Of a stretch of 64,000 nucleotides of DNA, positions 1 through 10,188 are shown piece by piece. A program made the position numbers and the translations under genes. Origin of the DNA: Rhynchopus sp. YZ270_cl-10 (Eukaryota > Euglenozoa > Diplonemea > Diplonemida > Diplonemidae); the NCBI GenBank assembly GCA_964035575.1, contig OZ037914.1, positions 444,176 to 508,175 of the forward strand, written 5' to 3'. The notes under the pieces are model-generated. The model was not told the DNA's origin. It was given only the letters and a program-made list of their open reading frames with translations, and searched no databases. Positions within the stretch are counted from its first letter, which is position 1; each line of letters begins with the position of its first letter.

Positions 1-1049
1 GTATTCTGCAGTGTCTGAAACGCCTAAAAAAGCAGCATTTCCCTCACTTCTTCGCATGTTTACACACATTAAAACCCCCAAAAAATTGTCCACAGGTCCA
101 CATAAGTCCCCAAAACCACTCGAAAATGATTGCCGGACCCCACTGGGGGTGGAATAGACTGTTTTCAGATGGTTTTTGCCCATTTTGCCCATTTTGGTGA
201 CCCCAGATCCAAATTTCTCCGATGTCACACTTCTGTCACACTTCTTGTCACACTTCTGTCACACTTCCTAAATCACTATTTCTGGTTCCACGGAGCACCT
301 GTAAAGCCCCGAAAACCACTCCAATCATATTTGGGTGAGGTCCGGGGGTGGGAAAATATAGTTTTGGGGCTTTTTTGGCACCCCCAGAAATATTTTTTTT
401 CAAAAAAAAATACTCATTTTACCCTAAAAATACCTGTTCTTTGGGGTGTTCTTGGGATGATTACCAAATGCCGACCCCAAAAGGGCCGCCGAAAAAGTCA
501 CAGAAGGCCAGAATTCGGCTCGGAATGGATGCGGGGACACCCAAATAGGCAGAAAACCCTACTTCCAAGTTAAAAAAACGCTTTTTTCTGGGCTATGAGA
601 TGCCCCCCTCCAATGTCACACTTATGTCACACTTCCTCATCCCGGCTAAAATGTGGTTTTTACGGCAAAAAAAAAATTCAAAATTTTTAGCAAAGGTGTA
701 CAAAAAAATAGACATTTGGCCCCAAAACCCCCCAGAAATCGCTCTGTGGACACATCTGAGTGGAAAAAACCTCTTTTCCTCTTGTTTTGGACTATTGAAA
801 AAAATTGAATTTTTTGATAAATCGCCCTGTATCAAACCCCCTTAGAAAACGGTGAAAATGGGGTGAAAACGCTACAAAAAGTGTCAAAAAAAGTTCCCAA
901 AAGTGCCAAAAAGTGCCAAAAAGGCATCAAAAAGTAAGAAATAGTCCCACAAATGTGTTTTCTGGGGTGGTTTTGTGTTTTCGGATATTTTTTTTACACT
1001 TTTTCATGATTTTTTGGGGGGTGTGACAGAAAAAAGGGTCTCACTGCGC
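1..1049. other. Non-coding, A/T-hairpin-rich stretch
   Basis: No protein with recognisable features is seen on either strand. The stretch contains short tandem runs of TGTCACACTTC (about 220-270 and again near 612-640) and several A-run/T-run junctions that can fold back, for example near 390-410. The short open frames are compositionally biased (runs of K, F and N) and look like chance. Confidence 0.7.
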
Positions 1050-1411
1050 CCCCAGATTCTGGGGGGTAAAATTGACCCCCCCCCGGGGGGCAGGCATGAG
1101 AATAAGGTTAGGGGGGTGCGGGTCCGGGGTCCGGGGTCCGGGCTATTCTCACAAGGGGTGGGGTGGGGGTGAGGGAGTCTCGGTTTTTTGGAGTGCTGAA
1201 CGACACGTTGGGTGTGGGGTGGGGTGAGGGGATCTCTAAGCTGACTCTAATCTATGTAAAGATTCACAAATGGGGCTTTCTCGGGACCCCCTCTTGACAG
1301 CGGGGGTGCCGGACAGGCTGTCATGTACAGCTGCCTGGGGTGATGACATAGTAAAATTTCTGTTGTGGATGTGTTGGTGCTGGGAATGGGTGGGGGTGTC
1401 GGGGTTTAACA

Positions 1412-1520
1412 GGGTGCCGGACAGGGTGCCGGGCAAGGTGCCGGGCAAGGTGCCGGGCAAGGTGCCGGGCAAGGTGCCGGGCAAGGTGCCGGGCAAGGTG
1501 CCGGGCAAGGTGCCGGGCAG
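1412..1520. repeat. 12-bp tandem repeat (GGTGCCGGGCAA)x9
   Basis: About nine head-to-tail copies of GGTGCCGGGCAA; the first and last copies are degenerate. Because 12 is a multiple of three, open frames run through it on both strands, but there is no gene context. Confidence 0.9.
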
Positions 1521-1550
1521 AGTGCAAAATGAAAATACCAAAAAACACCG

Positions 1551-1614
1551 GCATTTGCATTTTCGGAATCCGTGCGGCCAGTGGTGGGGTCACTTTTCCA
1601 AAATGGACAAGTTC
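1551..1614 (+). repeat. Dispersed ~60-bp motif, copy 1
   Basis: This contains GCATTTGCATTTTCGGAATC, then CAGTGGTGGGG and AAAATGGACAAGTTC. The same order of blocks recurs at about 2667, 8105, 37984 (reverse) and 38970 (reverse). Confidence 0.7.
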
Positions 1615-1746
1615 TTAGAGGGTGGGAAGGGAGCAAGAGTAGGGTAGGGGGGTGTGGGGTTCCGGGGGGCCGGGTCCGGGGTCCGGGGTCCGGGCCTTAT
1701 TCTCATGCCTGCCGGGGGGGGTCAATTTTACCCCCAGAATCTGGCA

Positions 1747-2666
1747 CGGTGCGCTGGTCAGCCTCACCCCCCTGTAAAAAATTACATATTTTCCCCCGAA
1801 CTACACGTTTTCCACCCACCACCAGTGTTGGCACTGGTGAAGAGCGACAACACCCGCACCGACTACACTACGTGGAACGGTGATGGGAGTGAGAAAAATG
1901 ATTTGGCGAAAAGAATAAAAGTAGCGTACCGTGCGCCTGCGGCGCAAGCTTACATCACACCCTTCCCATGACATAGTTTGGCTGTAATATAGTGCAATTT
2001 TAAGCGCAATTTTAGAAATGTTGCGTACCGTGGCTTCGCCAGGAACCTTTGGGTACCATGGCCACCGTTTCTTTACCTGATTCATACCCGCACAGAAGCT
2101 ACATACCACCATGATATTCTGAAGCTTTGGGGTATGGGGTTTTCTTGGTGAGATCGAGGCTTCGTCGAGAAAGCTCGGAATACACCCAAAAACCCTTGAA
2201 AGACCATTTTTTCCCGGCGGAAAAAAAATTTTTTTTGGGGAAAAAATTGACCCCCCCCGAGAAAAAAAAAACGAGATCCTAGAAACAACCCTGGGGTTAA
2301 ACAAGAAAAAATAGAAACTCTGATAGGTAAGTAAAATGGGGTGGCGACAGGGGGGGGGTGTGGAATAAAATATTCACAAAAAATATTTTCAAATTCTGTC
2401 GATCACAAAAAATCACAAAAAATCACAAAAGTGTACCGTTTTGGGCCGCTGTAATTGTGCTGTAATTGTGGTGTAATTCTGCCCAGTAATGCTCAGTTGT
2501 GCTCAGTTGTACGTAAGTGTGTGTAAGTTTCGCTTTAAATTGAACTTTTCGGCGTGGCTGCATAACCGATTCTCTACCGTGTTTCTACCAGTTGTCATGC
2601 CGTTTTGGGACATTCATGTGTTGGAAAAATTTTTTTTTTGTTTTCGTTGGTGAAGCTTTTAAACGG
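1747..2666. other. Non-coding stretch with A/T hairpin
   Basis: No supported gene. It includes an A-run/T-run hairpin at about 2219-2270 and short TCACAAAAAA repeats at about 2402-2430. Near 1924 and 2033 are GCGTACCGTG sequences that recur near 5125, 5338, 37590 and 38196 in other repeat-rich parts of the window. Confidence 0.6.
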
Positions 2667-2733
2667 CGGTATTTGCATTTCCGGAATCCGTCCGACCAGT
2701 GGTGGGGTCAATTTGCCGAAATGGACAAGTTCT
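2667..2733 (+). repeat. Dispersed ~60-bp motif, copy 2
   Basis: It has ATTTGCATTTCCGGAATCCG followed by AGTGGTGGGGTCAATTTG and AAATGGACAAGTTC. This is the closest relative of copy 1, and it directly precedes the 9-bp satellite. Confidence 0.75.
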
Positions 2734-2752
2734 CGTTTTTGGTCAATTTCCG

Positions 2753-3277
2753 CAGTATACACAGTATACACAGTATACACAGTATACACAGTATACACAG
2801 TATACACAGTATACACAGTATACACAGTATACACAGTATACACAGTATACACAGTATACACAGTATACACAGTATACACAGTATACACAGTATACACAGT
2901 ATACACAGTATACACAGTATACACAGTATACACAGTATACACAGTATACACAGTATACACAGTATACACAGTATACACAGTATACACAGTATACACAGTA
3001 TACACAGTATACACAGTATACACAGTATACACAGTATACACAGTATACACAGTATACACAGTATACACAGTATACACAGTATACACAGTATACACAGTAT
3101 ACACAGTATACACAGTATACACAGTATACACAGTATACACAGTATACACAGTATACACAGTATACACAGTATACACAGTATACACAGTATACACAGTATA
3201 CACAGTATACACAGTATACACAGTATACACAGTATACACAGTATACACAGTATACACAGTATACACAGTATACACAG
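2753..3277. repeat. 9-bp tandem array (CAGTATACA)x58
   Basis: About 525 bp of perfect CAGTATACA units, about 58 copies, with no interruption visible. Long open frames exist in five of six frames (VYT, YTQ, IHS, CIL repeats) purely because the unit is nine bases with no stop. They have no start context or flanking coding sequence and should not be called genes. Each unit contains the self-complementary core GTATAC. Confidence 0.95.
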
Positions 3278-3870
3278 GGGATTGGGAGTACAGTACACTA
3301 CCAGAGTGGGACAAAAAAAGCTCATCTCAAAATATGTCGATCACAAAAAATCACAAAAGATCACAAAAAATCGCAAAAAATCACAAAAAATCACGACTTG
3401 TCGCAAAGAATCACAAAGAAGGAAAATGATTCTTTGTGATTTTTCGTGATTTTTCGTGACTGCCCAGTTCCGACCCCCCTTGTCGCCACCCCATAAAAGG
3501 GGAAAAAAGATTTTTTCGTTGATTGCACAATTACCCTGTTGGGTGATTGGCGACCGTATCTGAGGAACTATTTCTCCTTTGAGCTACGCTTGTAGGTATT
3601 TAAAAAAAAAGAGGGGGTGGGAGAGGGCTCGTTTGTTTGTGCATGTCTATGCGCAAAAGACAGACAGTACACCTCTTCAGAAAGAAGGATCTAACACGTA
3701 AGCGGTCTGACAACAATACCTATCATTTGACCACCTATCATTTGACCACCTTGGGGTTCCCAACACACTTGCTTCTGCAACACATCACAGTCACTATCTT
3801 ACTCCCAACACTGCCACTTGAGCTCACGTCTCTTGTCTTGGTGTTCATTGTTTTGTCGGACATCTTTTCT
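3278..3870. other. Non-coding stretch with TCACAAAAAA repeats
   Basis: At 3333-3420 there is a short array of (A)TCACAAAAA units, followed at about 3425-3460 by its inverted form (TTTGTGATTTTTCGTGA), giving a potential hairpin. The remaining bases to the Polinton-like fossil hold nothing I can assign. Confidence 0.6.
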
Positions 3871-3879
3871 GTTATCGTC

Positions 3880-4571
3880 CTGGAAATACAATCTCATCAA
3901 AGTTCCGACGATACTTCAATTCAGGAACAACAGGCTGGTTATCGATCATGACGAAGTTGTATCGGGGCAGACCCTCAAACATACTGTTGAACTCATCAGG
4001 CTCAAGGTCGCTGCACGAAGTTGCTATCATACGCCTCTCCTTCTTGTTGAGGTTGAACAGCAGGAAGCAGCTGCAGTTCTGTCGTATCACCTTTGGGGTA
4101 AAAGAAGCTCTGACTCAAGTACACTGGTGAGATGTTGCGATGCCGTCCATGTACGTACAGGTCTATGAACTCTCTCTGTTTCTTCTCCATCACAATGTCA
4201 TCTAAGATCACAAGGTTCTTCTGACTTGCGTCAAGGTTCTCCACATCGAACTCATCCGCGCTGTCGAAGAACTCTGCTGTTGGCTTCAAGGCTTCTAAGG
4301 TCTCGTCGATCTTCTCCTCACTCACCTTCTTCTTCTTCAACTCCCGTTCCAGCTCACTTCGTATCTTCTCGTCAATGTCTGCAAAGTGTTCCATCATAAC
4401 CTGGTAGATCTTTTGGTGCAGTGTTGTGCTGATAACGAAAACCCTGTCAAACGGTAACTTCAACTCCTTGTTCATCAGCATATTCCCCATCACTGTGCTC
4501 TTCCCACACCAACATCCTGAATGGCCACGACGGAAGAAGCTTTGAGTGTTCATCATCCTCAGGTGACTCAT
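3880..4571 (-). pseudogene. Polinton-like packaging ATPase fossil
   Basis: The minus strand encodes part of an FtsK/HerA-superfamily (A32-like) DNA-packaging ATPase of the type carried by Polintons/Mavericks and Polinton-like viruses. Visible signs are a Walker A-like GKST near the start, a hydrophobic Walker B strand ending in acidic residues (NLVILDD), and the downstream QREFIDLYVHGRHRN...YLSQSFF segment typical of this family. The copy is incomplete and broken (a small number of breaks), so it is a fossil and not a working gene. No capsid, protease or polymerase gene is seen beside it. A second virus-like fragment lies at 11.24-11.57 kb beyond a large insertion, so the two may be parts of one old element. 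Confidence 0.75.
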
Positions 4572-4730
4572 TCCTCGTAACGTAATTGCGTATCATTTTT
4601 TCAATAATGAAAATTCCTTAATACTCGGTGTTAAGGTCTTTAAGGTTGCTGATCACCTCCCACCCACCCACCCCCACCCGGGGCTGTATATATACGTACC
4701 TCGGGCACTTTTTGAACGTATATATACGCT

Positions 4731-4868
4731 ACGTATATCATACATTCCATGGTTCTCCGTATACTTTTTCATATTTTGCACTCAGAAATGTGAGATGCAT
4801 ATTTTTGATCGTCCGACCCCGCAATTGAACGTTTCGAAACGGTCGGATCCAAAGAAATAAAAATCCAG
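4731..4868 (+). repeat. Left inverted repeat of inner element
   Basis: 138 bp; its near-exact reverse complement lies at 10051-10188. It begins ACGTATATCATACATTCC and ends AAAGAAATAAAAATCCAG. Confidence 0.85.
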
Positions 4869-5892
4869 AAAAAAAAATTTTTTTTCAAAAAAAATATCGA
4901 GGTGAGCGTATTTCTGTTTTGGCTCTCGGTGAGGTGGGTGTGTGACATGTAATTTTTTCTCCCTGAAAACCAGCGGCAGTGAATTTCCGAGCTCCCCGCT
5001 TTTCACCATAAAAAAAATCGACCACTTTCGTGGAGTAGAAGTCAATTTAAAGTGGCTCCATGGGTCTTTATACAGTAACGTATAGGGATTTCAGTGCATA
5101 AAAGGGGGTCGGCTCCACCAAAAGTTGCGTACCGTGGAGTGTGTTTCAGGAATTAAAAAATGGTCGGAATTGAAAGATTTGTAAAAAATAAATCCAAAGA
5201 AAAAAAAATCGAAAACTTTCTTCAAAAAAACCCCAATTTAGAGACGCCACTGTGTGGTGACCCAAATAGGAGGTTTTCTTAAGGAAGTCCTTAAGAAACC
5301 TGCATAGAAACGTGAAAAAAAGGGTTGGCTCCACCAAAAGTTGCATACCGTGGAGTGTGTTTCCGGGATAAAAAATGTGTCCGAATTGAAGGATTTGTAA
5401 AAAATAAATCCCAGTGCCCAAAGACCCACCTCAGTGGTCGAAATTTTCCCGAAAAAAAAAATTTTTTTTTTTGAGATTTTTCGATTTTTTGACAAGGCGC
5501 TGGCCCATACAAAATGCACTGGCGGTACAGAAAATGGCTGGGGAATAAACTCTAGATGCTCAAAACAGCCCAATTCATGCTTTTTTTGACTTTTTGGTCC
5601 CAGAAGGGTGCCTAGGGTGTAGTGAGCAGGCCTCAAAAACACTTGTGAAAAAAAAAAAAAATTTTTTTTTTTTGAGATTTTTCGATTTTTTTTGACAAGG
5701 CGCTGGCCCATACAAACTGTACAGGGTGGGTATTTTATACACAAAATAGCCGTGGAATAAATTCTAGATGCTCAAAACATCAAAATTCTGGCTTTATTTG
5801 CATTTTTGGTGCAGACATGTGCAAAAAAAAAAATTTTTTTTTTGTGGGAAAAATTTTGTGATGTCGAAAAAAAAAATTTTTTTTCTTGAAAG
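4869..5892. other. Internal non-coding part of inner element
   Basis: No supported gene. It contains two related ~100-bp units (about 5100-5200 and 5320-5410), each with GGCTCCACCAAAAGTTGC, a TACCGTGGAGTGTGTTTC block and a GAATTGAA block, and several A-run/T-run foldbacks (4868-4895, 5448-5475, 5650-5675, 5820-5845, 5865-5885). Another direct repeat, TTTGACAAGGCGCTGGCCCA, occurs near 5488 and 5692. Confidence 0.6.
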
Positions 5893-6038
5893 AGGCACGG
5901 CACTTTTGTGGAATTTTGTGGAATTTTGTGGAATTTTTTATAAGGGGAAAAAGTAGAAGTCGAGTTTTTGAAATTCCACAAAATTCCACAAAATTCCACA
6001 AAATTCCACAAAATTCCACAAAAGTGCCGTGCCTCCAC
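5893..6038. repeat. Long perfect-stem hairpin
   Basis: The left arm, AGGCACGGCACTTTTGTGG followed by repeated AATTTTGTGG units, is the reverse complement of the right arm, which has repeated CCACAAAATT units and ends CCACAAAAGTGCCGTGCCT. A short ~35-base loop is centred near 5950. The arms differ in number of 10-bp units, so the stem can slip. Confidence 0.85.
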
Positions 6039-6481
6039 CTCGATATTTTTTTTGAAAAAAAAAATTTTTTTCTGGAGGGTGTTCAAATTTCCCGTTTTTC
6101 CCTTTTCTCTTTTTTTGAGATTTTTCGATTTTTTTTTTTTTTTTTTTTTTTTTTTTGCATTTTTGGATTTTTTTTCATGCTTTTTCTGTAACCTCTCTCT
6201 CTTTTACGGCAGGTGACCGGTTGAGGCGATACTTCCGGACTGAGGAAGGGCATTCTTTTACTTTTTTATTTGCCTGGAGGGGGTACGGGGCGGCCTCTTG
6301 TAAGTTTGTTTTTGTTTGTAGTCTTTTGTTGGTTTAGGGGCGTGGCTGACGACACGATGAACCTCCTTGGTTCAAAGCTGTTAACGACGTCTAGCCAGGC
6401 CTGGCTGTACACTCTAGTCTATAAAAGGGGGAGGGGGGGGGAAACGAAAAAGGAAAAGTAGAAAAATGGTGACTCTAGTGT

Positions 6482-7174
6482 CTATGTGGCGTTTCGACGA
6501 CGCGTCTGCACAAGGCTCCGCAGGCGATTGTACAGCTCCGCCGACTTCTTCAGCTCCCACTGGTTCAACATCGGCTTCACTGCATTCCTCCACCGCCCAC
6601 AGTACTCGAAAGCCTCCGCTGCCGTCAGTCCGTACCCACCTTGGGAGCTGAAATGAGTGGTATTGGGATAGAACAGTCCCTCCCACTCTTCGGCCGTCTC
6701 TGGAGTAGGCAAGTCAAACCCGGGGCAGGGCGCTATGTCATTCCATACCGGCACAGAGTTCGGGAGGGCTGGTGGTGCGGATTGGGAGCCACTCTCCGAT
6801 GTTGTGTCTGTGCTGGGGACCGATGATGCGCCTGGCAAAGGAACTGCGGGTTGGGACCTGTCGAGGAGGTCCGCGGAGTACGCACTGCCTTGCGAGGCGT
6901 CGTGTGGCTGTTCACTCGTGTCAGCGCGGGAGTGAGCTGCCTCAGAGGACGTGAATACGGGGGGGGCTGGGGTGGTGTTTGAATAGCCACTCCCCGTATG
7001 TGTCCTGGTGGGCTGCACCTGCGATGAAGCGGTTGGCGGAACAGCGTGGGGCTGCACTCTCGTGTTGGAGGTTGAGGGAGCTGCTGCAACAGGCTTTCTC
7101 CCGTTTTTCCCTTTGTCTTTGCCATTTTTTTTTTCAAAAAAAAAATTTTTTTTTTTTGACAAGGCAATTTTCAT
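6482..7174 (-). CDS. Uncharacterised element-borne protein, 230 aa
   Basis: Function unknown. The N-terminal third is lysine-rich and low complexity and overlaps an A/T foldback. The middle (about residues 30-130) is Ser/Thr/Pro-rich. The C-terminal ~90 residues look folded, with conserved blocks VPVWNDIAPCPGFDLP, EEWEGLFYP, THFSSQGG, TAAEAFEYCGRWR and YNRLRSLVQTR. The same C-terminal block recurs about 1.1 kb away (7617-8042) at roughly 75-80% identity by eye, which suggests it was once under protein-level constraint. It lies inside the inner insertion, so it is most likely carried by that element and not a host gene. The start codon is uncertain; introns upstream cannot be excluded. Confidence 0.45.
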   Translation of the reverse strand: MKIALSKKKNFFFEKKNGKDKGKNGRKPVAAAPSTSNTRVQPHAVPPTASSQVQPTRTHTGSGYSNTTPAPPVFTSSEAAHSRADTSEQPHDASQGSAYSADLLDRSQPAVPLPGASSVPSTDTTSESGSQSAPPALPNSVPVWNDIAPCPGFDLPTPETAEEWEGLFYPNTTHFSSQGGYGLTAAEAFEYCGRWRNAVKPMLNQWELKKSAELYNRLRSLVQTRRRNAT

Positions 7175-7204
7175 GGATGTAGAAAGTACGTGACGAAAAA
7201 AAAG

Positions 7205-7215
<11 letters not shown>
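7169..7215 (+). repeat. Inverted repeat bounding the second ORF copy (left)
   Basis: AATTTTCATGGATGTAGAAAGTACGTGACG-type sequence whose inverted counterpart is at about 8270-8343. Together they bracket the second unit of the duplicated gene. Confidence 0.6.
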
Positions 7216-7258
<43 letters not shown>

Positions 7259-7616
7259 ATAGTTCTGTAACCTCTCTCTCTTTTACGGCAGGTAACCGGT
7301 TGAGGTGATACTTCCGGACTGAGGAAGGGCATTCTTTTACTTTTTTTATTTTGCCTGGACGGGGATGGGGGCGGCTTTGTCTAGATTGTTTTTATTTTGT
7401 AGTCTTTTGTTGGGTTAAGGGGATTGGCAGACAACACTGAGGACCTCCTTGGGCCACAGCTGTTGGCGTTGTCTAGCTCTACCCGGCTGTACACGGTCGG
7501 CCTGAAAACAGGTCCGAATCTAGGCTATGTGAACGAAATAAAAATAGCCAAAAAAGAAGGAGAAAGGGAAGAAGGGGGGGGAGAGGGGAGAAAAAGTAAA
7601 AAGAAGTCTCTAAAGT

Positions 7617-8042
7617 CTATGCGGCGGAGCGAAGGCGCGTCTGCACAAGACTCCTCAGGCGATTGCACAGCGTCGACGCCTTCCTCAGCTCCTCCTGACT
7701 CAACATCGGCCTCACTGCAGTCCTCCACCGCCCACAGTACTCGAAAGCCTCCGCCGCCGTCATAGAGTCCCCGCCTTGGGAGCTGAAATGAGTGGTAGTG
7801 GGATAGAACAACCCCTCCCACTCATCAGCGGTCTCTGGAATAGGCAAGTCAAACCCGGGGCAGGGCGCTATGTCATTCCATACCGGCACAGGGACTTTTT
7901 TTCCAAAAATCGGGTTACGTGATACTTCACGTACGTGACGTTTTTTGAAAAAAAATTTTACGTGATTTACGTGATTTCGAAAAAAAAACGAAAAAAAAGT
8001 ACTTTTTTTTTTTTGAAAAAAAAAAAGTACTTTTTTTTCCAC
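7617..8042 (-). CDS. Second copy of the uncharacterised element-borne domain
   Basis: The last ~90 residues (from about 7890 down to 7617) repeat the C-terminal domain of the 6482-7174 protein: VPVWNDIAPCPGFDLP, DEWEGLFYP, THFSSQGG, TAAEAFEYCGRWR, NRLRSLVQTR. The Ser/Thr/Pro-rich middle part is missing; the frame runs upstream into A/T foldback sequence instead, so this copy is probably truncated at its N terminus. The flanking non-coding sequence (7255-7440) also matches 6181-6370, including a shared CTCTCTCTTTTACGGCAGGT, so the whole unit was duplicated in tandem and then diverged. Confidence 0.4.
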   Translation of the reverse strand: MEKKVLFFFQKKKSTFFSFFFRNHVNHVKFFFKKRHVREVSRNPIFGKKVPVPVWNDIAPCPGFDLPIPETADEWEGLFYPTTTHFSSQGGDSMTAAEAFEYCGRWRTAVRPMLSQEELRKASTLCNRLRSLVQTRLRSAA

Positions 8043-8104
8043 GTGAAAATCAACGTACGTGAAAATATTGGAGCGTTTTCGGCCATAAAAATGCCCGAAA
8101 ACAC

Positions 8105-8212
8105 CCGTATTTGCATTTCCGGAATCCGCCCATTCTGTGGTGGGGGATATACAGAAAAATGGACAAAATTTTAGTGACTAAAATTTTCACGAAATATGAA
8201 CCCACACCCAAA
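8105..8212 (+). repeat. Dispersed motif, copy 3 (extended ~105 bp)
   Basis: It has TATTTGCATTTCCGGAATCC, then GTGGTGGGG and AAAATGGACAAAATTTTAG. Homology with the reverse copy at 38878-38970 continues past the core through ACTAAAATTTTCACGAAATATGAACCC. Confidence 0.7.
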
Positions 8213-8269
8213 TGGGTAAAAAAGTACTTTTTTTTTTTCAAAAAAAAAAAAGTACTTTTTTTTTCCATT

Positions 8270-8343
8270 TTTCGTCACGTACTTTTTTACTTTTTTTTTT
8301 AAAAAAAAAGTACGTGAAGTACTTTCTACATCCATGAATTTTC
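8270..8343 (-). repeat. Inverted repeat bounding the second ORF copy (right)
   Basis: The reverse complement shares CATGGATGTAGAAAGTAC and nearby CGTGACGAAAAA with 7169-7215. Multiple A/T foldbacks lie inside it. Confidence 0.6.
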
Positions 8344-9248
8344 AGGTGAAAAAAATTTTTTTTTTCGAAAAAATTTTGGCCCCCTGGGGTGGGTCTTGGG
8401 GCACCGAAAAATGCCAAAAAACGCAAAAATCGGCTGTTTTGACCATCTGTGGTTACACCATATACACGTCTCTGAACAAGCCTATACTATACCCAAAAGT
8501 GGCTAGGCAAGGCCGTGTTTGACCAAAAAAAAAAATTTTTTTTTTTCAAAAAAATCGAGTTTTCGTCACCTGTGGGTGGTCGTAGGATCGAAATTTGCGA
8601 AAATTTTTCACTTTTTTTTTTTGACCCAAAAAATTTTTTTTCGACAAGGCAACGGGAAAAATGACTAAGGGGAAAAGGGAAAAACGGGAATTTTGAGGAT
8701 CCCCTATTTTGAGGATCATTTTTCACAGTCACATTTTACCTTAGCAAAATCTGAAAAAAAAAAAATTTTTTTTCGAAAAATTTTTGGCCCCCTGGGGTGG
8801 GTCTGGGGGCTCCGAAAAATGAAAAAAAACGCAAAAATCGGGTGTTTTGAGCATCTGTGGTTACACCATATACACGTCTGTAACCCCACATAGGCCCATT
8901 ACCATGGTTTCGTTAGCTCTTGTGGCATGCCCTCCTGCAGTTTCCTGCTCATCGGCGGCCTCTAGTCCGTGTGGACTTGGGCCACTACCAGCTTCCGGAG
9001 AAACGACGCTCACGTGCGAGCGTCGGACCGGTCACTGCTCTGGGTGCCATGTGCTTTAGCCAATTCTTGACGAGGATGGGGGTGCAGACCGCCAAGTCCG
9101 GACGGTCGGAGGGAACCTTCCCCACCGCACGTCAGTTCTCCAAAGCCCCTTGTGACTTGACTCGTGCCGGTGCTGGTGTCTCTTCTTGTGACCCACCGAG
9201 CACGCAGCCAACAGTGCGTCAAACCCTCAAGATCCTGTAGCACCGAGG
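8344..9248. other. Internal part of inner element, no gene assigned
   Basis: Two ~110-bp direct repeats (about 8365-8475 and 8775-8885) share GGCCCCCTGGGGTGGGTCT, CAAAAATCGG and GGTTACACCATATACACGTC. An open plus-strand frame at 8920-9240 precedes the 9249-9701 frame, but I see no motif in it and cannot tell whether it is coding. Confidence 0.5.
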
Positions 9249-9701
9249 GTGTGTGAACCCCAATCGTCTGCGCCAGGACATACGCCGTCTGCCATCAAGC
9301 GGAGGGTGCTCCAATACTCCTCAGACACGAAGGAGCAATCACAGCGATCACGAACCACGCGATTGAGGCGGTTTCACAGGTGGTCAGCGGGGGAAGCATA
9401 CGATGCTTCACAAAGCAACACCGCTTCCGGAGATGACCGGCTCCCCTCTTCCTCAACATGCACCAGAGCCCTATTTTTCACAAGCGGTCCCGAAACCTTA
9501 AAGTTTGCGCAAGCCCTGGAGTCATCCGATGACGCAAGGCAAGTCACTCTCCCAAAGCGATGGCATTGGATGGCAGTATCCGAAGTCAGACCTCCGGGAA
9601 ATATTGAATCCTTAATGGACGACTTCAATGGGATCGCTGCCTTCTCCCTCTACGTCCCACCCTTCAAGAACACGGAGACTCGCAAGCTGCAAGTAATTTG
9701 A
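9249..9701 (+). CDS. Uncharacterised 150-aa ORF in inner element
   Basis: Not recognised. The first 50 residues are basic (several R and K clusters). The C-terminal half looks more protein-like, with hydrophobic patches around WHWMAVSEV and FNGIAAFSLYVPPF. Base composition is more balanced than in the flanking A/T foldbacks, and 8.9-9.7 kb has few stop codons on the plus strand. That is the main reason to think coding sequence existed here. It could be an exon or fragment of an element-encoded protein. There is no second copy in the window to test conservation. Confidence 0.3.
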   Translation: MCEPQSSAPGHTPSAIKRRVLQYSSDTKEQSQRSRTTRLRRFHRWSAGEAYDASQSNTASGDDRLPSSSTCTRALFFTSGPETLKFAQALESSDDARQVTLPKRWHWMAVSEVRPPGNIESLMDDFNGIAAFSLYVPPFKNTETRKLQVI

Positions 9702-10050
9702 GGTTGTTTCTGCGAGCCCCGACCTAAACCGTTCATCTTCAGAGATATGTACAGTGTGCGCACTACTTTCCGCAGGAAGAACGGGCCCATTTTGGGCTCC
9801 GACCTCAGAGGCCGTTTTCGAAGACAGCTACAGTGGGATATTTTGGTTCCTCAATTTTTTATAACAAAAGCGAAAATCTGCCTATGTGCTTGAAAAATGC
9901 TGTGCATTTTTGGTAGAATTTTTTAAAAATTGCTATACTCCCCTATGACTGGACCCAACTCCCCTCACTCTTTTTTTGGTCAAAAACACCCCAAATTTTT
10001 CTACCGTTTTTTCCGTTTTTTCCGTTTTTGACCTTTTTAGACACCCTCCT

Positions 10051-10188
10051 CTGGATTTTTATTTCTTTGGATCCGGCCGTTTCGAAACGTTCAATTGCGG
10101 GGTCGGACGATCAAAAATATGCATCTCACATTTCTGAGTGCAAAATATGAAAAAGTATACGGAGAACCATGGAATGTATGATATACGT
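10051..10188 (-). repeat. Right inverted repeat of inner element
   Basis: Reverse complement of 4731-4868 with only a few differences (for example GGTCGG versus CGGCC near the outer part). Confidence 0.85.

Larger units (their letters stand above)
1050..1746. mobile_element. Candidate short element bounded by ~50-bp inverted repeats
   Basis: Positions 1050-1107 and 1695-1746 are imperfect inverted copies of each other, sharing CCAGATTCTGGGGG, then GTAAAATTGACCCCC and CAGGCATGAGAATAAGG. They bound about 700 bp that holds a 12-bp tandem array and one copy of a dispersed ~60-bp motif. No target-site duplication was found, so this may be a non-autonomous TIR element or just a foldback repeat. 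No coding capacity is visible. Confidence 0.45.

Noticed and set aside
2592-3449. Five long overlapping open frames of IHS, VYT, YTQ, CIL repeats
   Set aside because: A stop-free 9-bp tandem unit opens nearly every frame; there is no start context, flanking conservation or codon bias.
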